A DNA stretch of 64,000 bases, from positions 65,379 through 129,378 of the forward strand of contig CAZXIX010000002.1 in NCBI GenBank assembly GCA_964640855.1, in the 5' to 3' direction. Source of the DNA: JAJDFU01 sp964640855 (lineage in GTDB: Bacteria > Bacteroidota > Bacteroidia > Chitinophagales > Saprospiraceae). Under the pieces are notes generated by a model. That model had not been told where the DNA came from. It did not search any database and saw only the letters and a list, made by a program, of their open reading frames with translations. Both the position numbers and the translations under genes were made by a program. Shown one piece after another: positions 61,601 through 64,000 of the stretch (position 1 is the stretch's first letter; each line of letters opens with the position of its first letter).

Positions 61601-61723
61601 GGTACCTACTCTTCCATCTTTGTGGCCACTCCGATCATGAGCGATCTGAGCGGAGATCTGAAAGGAAAGAAACCGACGAAAAAGGCCACTTTTTCCCGGG
61701 CCGCCTCCAAGGCAAAAGCTTAA
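58658..61723 (+). CDS. secDF: SecDF fusion, protein-export membrane component
   Basis: 1021 residues carrying SecD (about 1-660) and SecF (about 690-1000) in one chain, the form usual in Bacteroidota. The SecD part has its first membrane segment at ~7-25, the LALGLDLKGGMSVTLQVD stretch, a large periplasmic domain, and VLTIGMAVDANVIIFERVREEL; the SecF part has LGVDFKGGYSYNIEFEEEY and VIGYSINDTVVVFDRIREFLG. Using the proton gradient, it helps pull proteins through SecYEG. An SD-like AAGGAA is not close to the ATG. It ends in a strong terminator. Confidence 0.96.
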   Translation: MQGKGFVRTFLVILTLVTLWQYFLVLPTQKVESEAADYAEMAVMGLPEDQQKAVYKQRVSEYLDSMSSEEVLDIPMIKSYTYQELKGQQLALGLDLKGGMSVTLQVDLRDLIYSLSDENADPTFQEALEAASEKQRSATTDYVSLFAESWSELAEGKKLAPIFLRNESLRQDLNFESSDGEVIREIRQKANETVNLTFNLLKKRIDKLGVTQPNVSLDEGRDLILVELPGIDNPERARSFLVAAANLEFWNVFRITDGGIQEGLVQANERITAQLSDAEDREIVGYEPMLDSLGNMDSTRVDSTRPIYAEGDLGQGGLFELMSPNGGQYSPAVLGVAEKNKRNRIAELLYQEEIKGLFPPNIEFKWSRSPVKDYETGEQTNLYQLYMIRKERTTNEPPLSGENVTRAQSQPNPINGEPAVSLSMDETGSRIWGQLTTAAAQDNQREIAIVLDDEVVSAPSVNEPILNGSSQISGSFTIQEAEDLASILQVGRLPAEARIIQESVVGPSLGQDNINRSYWALGIGFALVFIFMILYYGGAGIVSIIALFLNMFFILGALASMSTVLTLPGIAGLVLTIGMAVDANVIIFERVREELREGKTLLTAIQDGFSNSYSAIIDANVTTILTAIVLAFFGLGPIKGFAVVLIVGVLSSLFTAVLVGRLMIDWWTSKGRNITFGTSWSNNTLANLNVNWLGKRRFTYIVSGSLLVFSFGSYFIRNFELGVDFKGGYSYNIEFEEEYQAQDLREVLTDAFEGNTPIVKTVDVGTNSFNIVTDYLIDDNSDGAADRVMVKLHQGINELAGGGLDFDNFSDPDGEGTHVTSSAKVLPTIADDIKASSVEAAVFALLLIFLYIFIRFNRWQYSLGAVAALFHDTIIVLGVFAAFHGILPFSMEIDQAFIAAILTVIGYSINDTVVVFDRIREFLGIYTAKSKEEVINMAINSTLSRTLITSLTTLFVMIVLFLFGGASIKGFAFAMVVGVVVGTYSSIFVATPIMSDLSGDLKGKKPTKKATFSRAASKAKA

Positions 61724-61747
61724 GAGTTCTTTGACCGAGTTGACGGG

Positions 61748-61777
61748 AAGCCTGCCTCCGATACCGAGGGCAGGCTT
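61748..61777 (+). terminator. Rho-independent terminator of secDF
   Basis: AAGCCTGCC (61748-61756) pairs with GGCAGGCTT (61769-61777), with an inner TC/GA extension after a bulged G. T-rich sequence (TCTGCTTTC) follows. It is 25 bp after the secDF stop codon. Confidence 0.75.
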
Positions 61778-61891
61778 TCTGCTTTCAGACTTTGTCAGTT
61801 GGACAGCACATGCCGGGCGGCAGAAAACAAACGATTGGCAGGGATCGTTTTTATTTGGTAACTAGAAACAGCAGTACAAAACGACCGAGGC

Positions 61892-63880
61892 ATGCAAATT
61901 TATCGATTTGGGGCTATCCTCCTCAGCCTTGCGCTTAGCCTGAGTGCATGCACTTACACCATGAAGGTGAAGGATGGGGCGACAGCCTATGACCGCAAGC
62001 AATATGCCGTGGCGGTGGATTTTCTTCAAAAGGAATACCGGAAAAGTAAAAGCCGGGTAGAGCGCGGAAAGATCGCTTACATGTTGGCGGATTCCTATCG
62101 CCAAATGAACCAGGACGATCAATCCATAGAGTGGTTTGAGATCGCCTATACCAACGGCTATGGTATCGAGGCGCTGGAACAATACGCTTATTCGCTGAAA
62201 AAAGCGGAACGCTACAAGGAGGCCCGGCAAGCCTTTGTTGATCTGGGCTTCGAGATCGGAAGCCCCTATGAGTATCGTAGAGAGGTGAACGCCTGCGAGG
62301 TGGCCCAAACCTGGAAAGAGGATGAGAAATATGCCGGGTACCAGGTTCGGGAAGCAGATTTCAATTCCAATGGATCCGACTATGCCCCTGTGTTGTTCGG
62401 TGATCAGTCCATTCTCTTCACTTCGGATCGTTCCAGCGGGAAAGATGATGAAACTTACTTATGGACGGGCCGGAGCTTCAGCGACATATTCGAATACTCT
62501 CCCGAAGATCTAACCATCGAACCTGTCGATCTACCGATCAATACCGAGAATAACGAAGGAACCATAGCCTTCAATAAGGATTTTTCGGAATTATTTTTTA
62601 CCCGTTGCTTCAGTGAGGACAAATGGGAAGATGCCTATTGCCAGATCTACGTCAGCGAAAAGCAGCCTGACGGCAATTGGTCGGAACCGGTTCCCTTGTC
62701 TTTCCAGGAAACCGAGGTGAATTATGGGCATCCGGCCTTATCGGCGGATGAGAACAGGCTGTACTTTTCCGCCAACCATCCGGAGGGATGGGGAGGCTAT
62801 GATATCTGGTATACGGAGCGTGTACCGGAGGGCTGGTCTGATCCTCAACTCATGAACCGGTCCATCAATACGATGGGTGATGAGAAATTCCCCTCGGTCG
62901 ATGGAGATACGCTTTATTTTGCCTCCAATAACCATACGGGTATGGGAGGTCTGGATATTTTCAAGAGCTACACTCTGAACAACGGCTCCTGGTCGCCGGC
63001 ATACAATCTGCTCCCGCCGATCAATTCGGGAGCCGATGATTTCGGACTGGTTATCGATCGGCGCAAATCATCCAAAGAAGGGGTCCTGCAAACCGGCTAC
63101 TTCAGTTCTTCCCGGGGAAGCGGCACCGGTGTGGACGATATTTTCCGCTTCGAAAAAGTCGTTCCTCCTCCTCGTCCCGAGCCTGAAGAACCCGTGGTCG
63201 TAGAGTACAAAATGCTCTTGAAAGGGTTTGTCCTGGAGAAAATATACGATAATCCGGACGATCCCAACAGCCGCGTTCTCGGTCGAAAAGCTTTGCCTGG
63301 AGCCAAAGTGGATATCGAGTTTGGAGAAATACAGAAAAAGGTCGAGGTCGGCGAGGACGGCTTGTTCGAGCTTACCCTGGAAGAGGATATGGACTACGTT
63401 TTCACCGCTTCGAAAAAGGATTACCTGACCTCCGCCTCCCGTTTTTCCACCAAGGGAATCGGCAAGGATCCGAACCAACCAGTGCAGGAGTTTGAAGTGG
63501 AGATCGTACTCGACCGGATCTACACCGACAAGGAGATCGTGTTGGAGAACATCTATTACGATTTCGATCGCTGGGAAATCCGGGATGATGCCAAGCCTAC
63601 CCTTGATGAGCTGGTAGACATTCTGGAATTGAACCCGGATCGACGAATTCAGATGGGTTCACATACCGACTGCCGAGGCAATCCCCGCTACAACCTGGAC
63701 TTGTCGCAGCGACGTGCCCAGTCCGCAGTCGATTATCTGATTTCCAAAGGGATTTCGTCCGAACGGCTTATCGCCCGGGGCTACGGCGAAAACAGCCCGG
63801 CCAACGATTGCGTTTGCTCCCGCTGTAGCGAAGACGAACACCAGGAGAATCGCCGGACGACCTTCCTGTTTTTGGAGTAA
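61892..63880 (+). CDS. porE: PorE-type T9SS outer-membrane lipoprotein (TPR, PD40 propeller, CRD, OmpA)
   Basis: 662 residues with lipobox LSAC (Cys ~20). The order of domains fits PorE: TPR-like N-terminus (~25-150), a beta-propeller of PD40/WD-type repeats (~155-420, e.g. SDRSSGKDDETYLW, LYFSANHPEGWGGYDIWYTE and LYFASNNHTGMGGLDIFKS), a carboxypeptidase-regulatory-like fold (~440-530), and a C-terminal OmpA domain (~545-662) with peptidoglycan-binding residues in SHTDCRGNPRYNLDLSQRRAQSAVDYL. PorE links the T9SS plug complex to the cell wall. OmpA ends NRRTTFLFLE. Two extra Cys lie in CVCSRC before that. Confidence 0.85.
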   Translation: MQIYRFGAILLSLALSLSACTYTMKVKDGATAYDRKQYAVAVDFLQKEYRKSKSRVERGKIAYMLADSYRQMNQDDQSIEWFEIAYTNGYGIEALEQYAYSLKKAERYKEARQAFVDLGFEIGSPYEYRREVNACEVAQTWKEDEKYAGYQVREADFNSNGSDYAPVLFGDQSILFTSDRSSGKDDETYLWTGRSFSDIFEYSPEDLTIEPVDLPINTENNEGTIAFNKDFSELFFTRCFSEDKWEDAYCQIYVSEKQPDGNWSEPVPLSFQETEVNYGHPALSADENRLYFSANHPEGWGGYDIWYTERVPEGWSDPQLMNRSINTMGDEKFPSVDGDTLYFASNNHTGMGGLDIFKSYTLNNGSWSPAYNLLPPINSGADDFGLVIDRRKSSKEGVLQTGYFSSSRGSGTGVDDIFRFEKVVPPPRPEPEEPVVVEYKMLLKGFVLEKIYDNPDDPNSRVLGRKALPGAKVDIEFGEIQKKVEVGEDGLFELTLEEDMDYVFTASKKDYLTSASRFSTKGIGKDPNQPVQEFEVEIVLDRIYTDKEIVLENIYYDFDRWEIRDDAKPTLDELVDILELNPDRRIQMGSHTDCRGNPRYNLDLSQRRAQSAVDYLISKGISSERLIARGYGENSPANDCVCSRCSEDEHQENRRTTFLFLE

Positions 63881-63887
63881 ATGGAAA

Positions 63888-63918
63888 GGGACAAGCCATA
63901 TGTGGTATGGCTCGTCCC
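63888..63918 (+). terminator. Terminator after porE
   Basis: GGGACAAGCCATA (63888-63900) pairs with TATGGCTCGTCCC (63906-63918) with one mismatch around a 5-nt loop; TCCCGATTTTCC follows. It lies 8 bp after the porE stop. Confidence 0.7.
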
Positions 63919-64000
63919 TCCCGATTTTCCGTTCCGGAAAGCATCTTATTTAGTTGCCCCTGATAAACAATACTTCCAGCTACAAGCCACTGAAAATTAG

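Noticed and set aside
58658..61723. SecDF fusion considered unusual
   Set aside because: The fused form is common in Bacteroidota, as is the fused E1 dehydrogenase.
1..64000. Search by eye for tRNA, rRNA, tmRNA, SRP, RNase P, CRISPR arrays, IS elements and prophage genes
   Set aside because: No recognisable T-loop/anticodon patterns in gaps, no direct-repeat arrays, transposase or integrase motifs. Covariance-model searches (Rfam, tRNAscan) would be needed to exclude small RNAs.

Overview
The window looks like a chromosomal segment of a Bacteroidota bacterium, most likely from the Saprospiria (Lewinella/Haliscomenobacter/Phaeodactylibacter-like). This is inferred from gene content, not from a marker-gene tree. 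Supporting signs are two type IX secretion (T9SS) components (PorW, PorE) plus a probable T9SS cargo, a fused SecDF, a split transketolase, an ECF sigma/FecR/STN signalling set, few strong Shine-Dalgarno sequences, and several matches to the Bacteroidota promoter element TAnnTTTG. Base composition and coding style look uniform throughout. I saw no rRNA, tRNA, CRISPR array, phage or insertion sequence, so this reads as core/accessory chromosome rather than a mobile island.

Layout. 0.1-5 kb: an SH3-domain membrane protein, a glucosaminidase-fold protein lacking its usual catalytic Glu, a cystathionine gamma-synthase/lyase, both transketolase halves and HU with its own promoter and terminator. 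5-12.3 kb: a tiny lipoprotein, an oligopeptide-type ABC importer (two permeases and a lipoprotein, no ATPase here), a TIGR01777 epimerase, a HAD phosphatase-like protein and an M23 peptidase. 12.5-17.6 kb: PorW, DUF2480, ScpB and an unknown membrane protein. 17.8-25.8 kb: a co-directional acyl-CoA/aromatic catabolism block (PaaY, PaaZ, an SDR-DUF2867 protein, an enoyl-CoA hydratase-like protein, a transglutaminase-like protein and a fused 2-oxoacid dehydrogenase E1). 25.8-38.4 kb: a choice-of-anchor-U T9SS cargo, a group II PLP decarboxylase, a CPA1 antiporter, a family 9 glycosyltransferase, an AI-2E transporter, a SPOR-like protein, the pta-ackA operon, a porin and thioredoxin. 38.9-42 kb: Lnt and two paralogous membrane/TPR proteins.

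42.1-47.5 kb is the most unusual section. An ECF sigma factor, a FecR anti-sigma factor and an STN-domain protein form an apparent operon, followed by a barrel-like protein and two lipoproteins. The STN domain is not attached to a TonB-dependent receptor. It is attached to eleven ~16-residue repeats and a barrel-like C-terminus, which suggests a variant surface-signalling system. 47.6-54.1 kb: an rRNA methyltransferase, a GH3 glucosidase, PPK2, glutamate dehydrogenase and a TfoX-N protein. 54.4-57.8 kb: a lipoprotein cytochrome c divergent from a periplasmic molybdenum hydroxylase (IorAB-like). 57.9-63.9 kb: a BON-LysM protein, SecDF and PorE.

Envelope biogenesis is a theme: SecDF exports, Lnt matures lipoproteins, and PorW and PorE serve the T9SS that should secrete the choice-of-anchor-U protein. 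Central metabolism is represented by transketolase, pta-ackA, glutamate dehydrogenase and the 2-oxoacid dehydrogenase.
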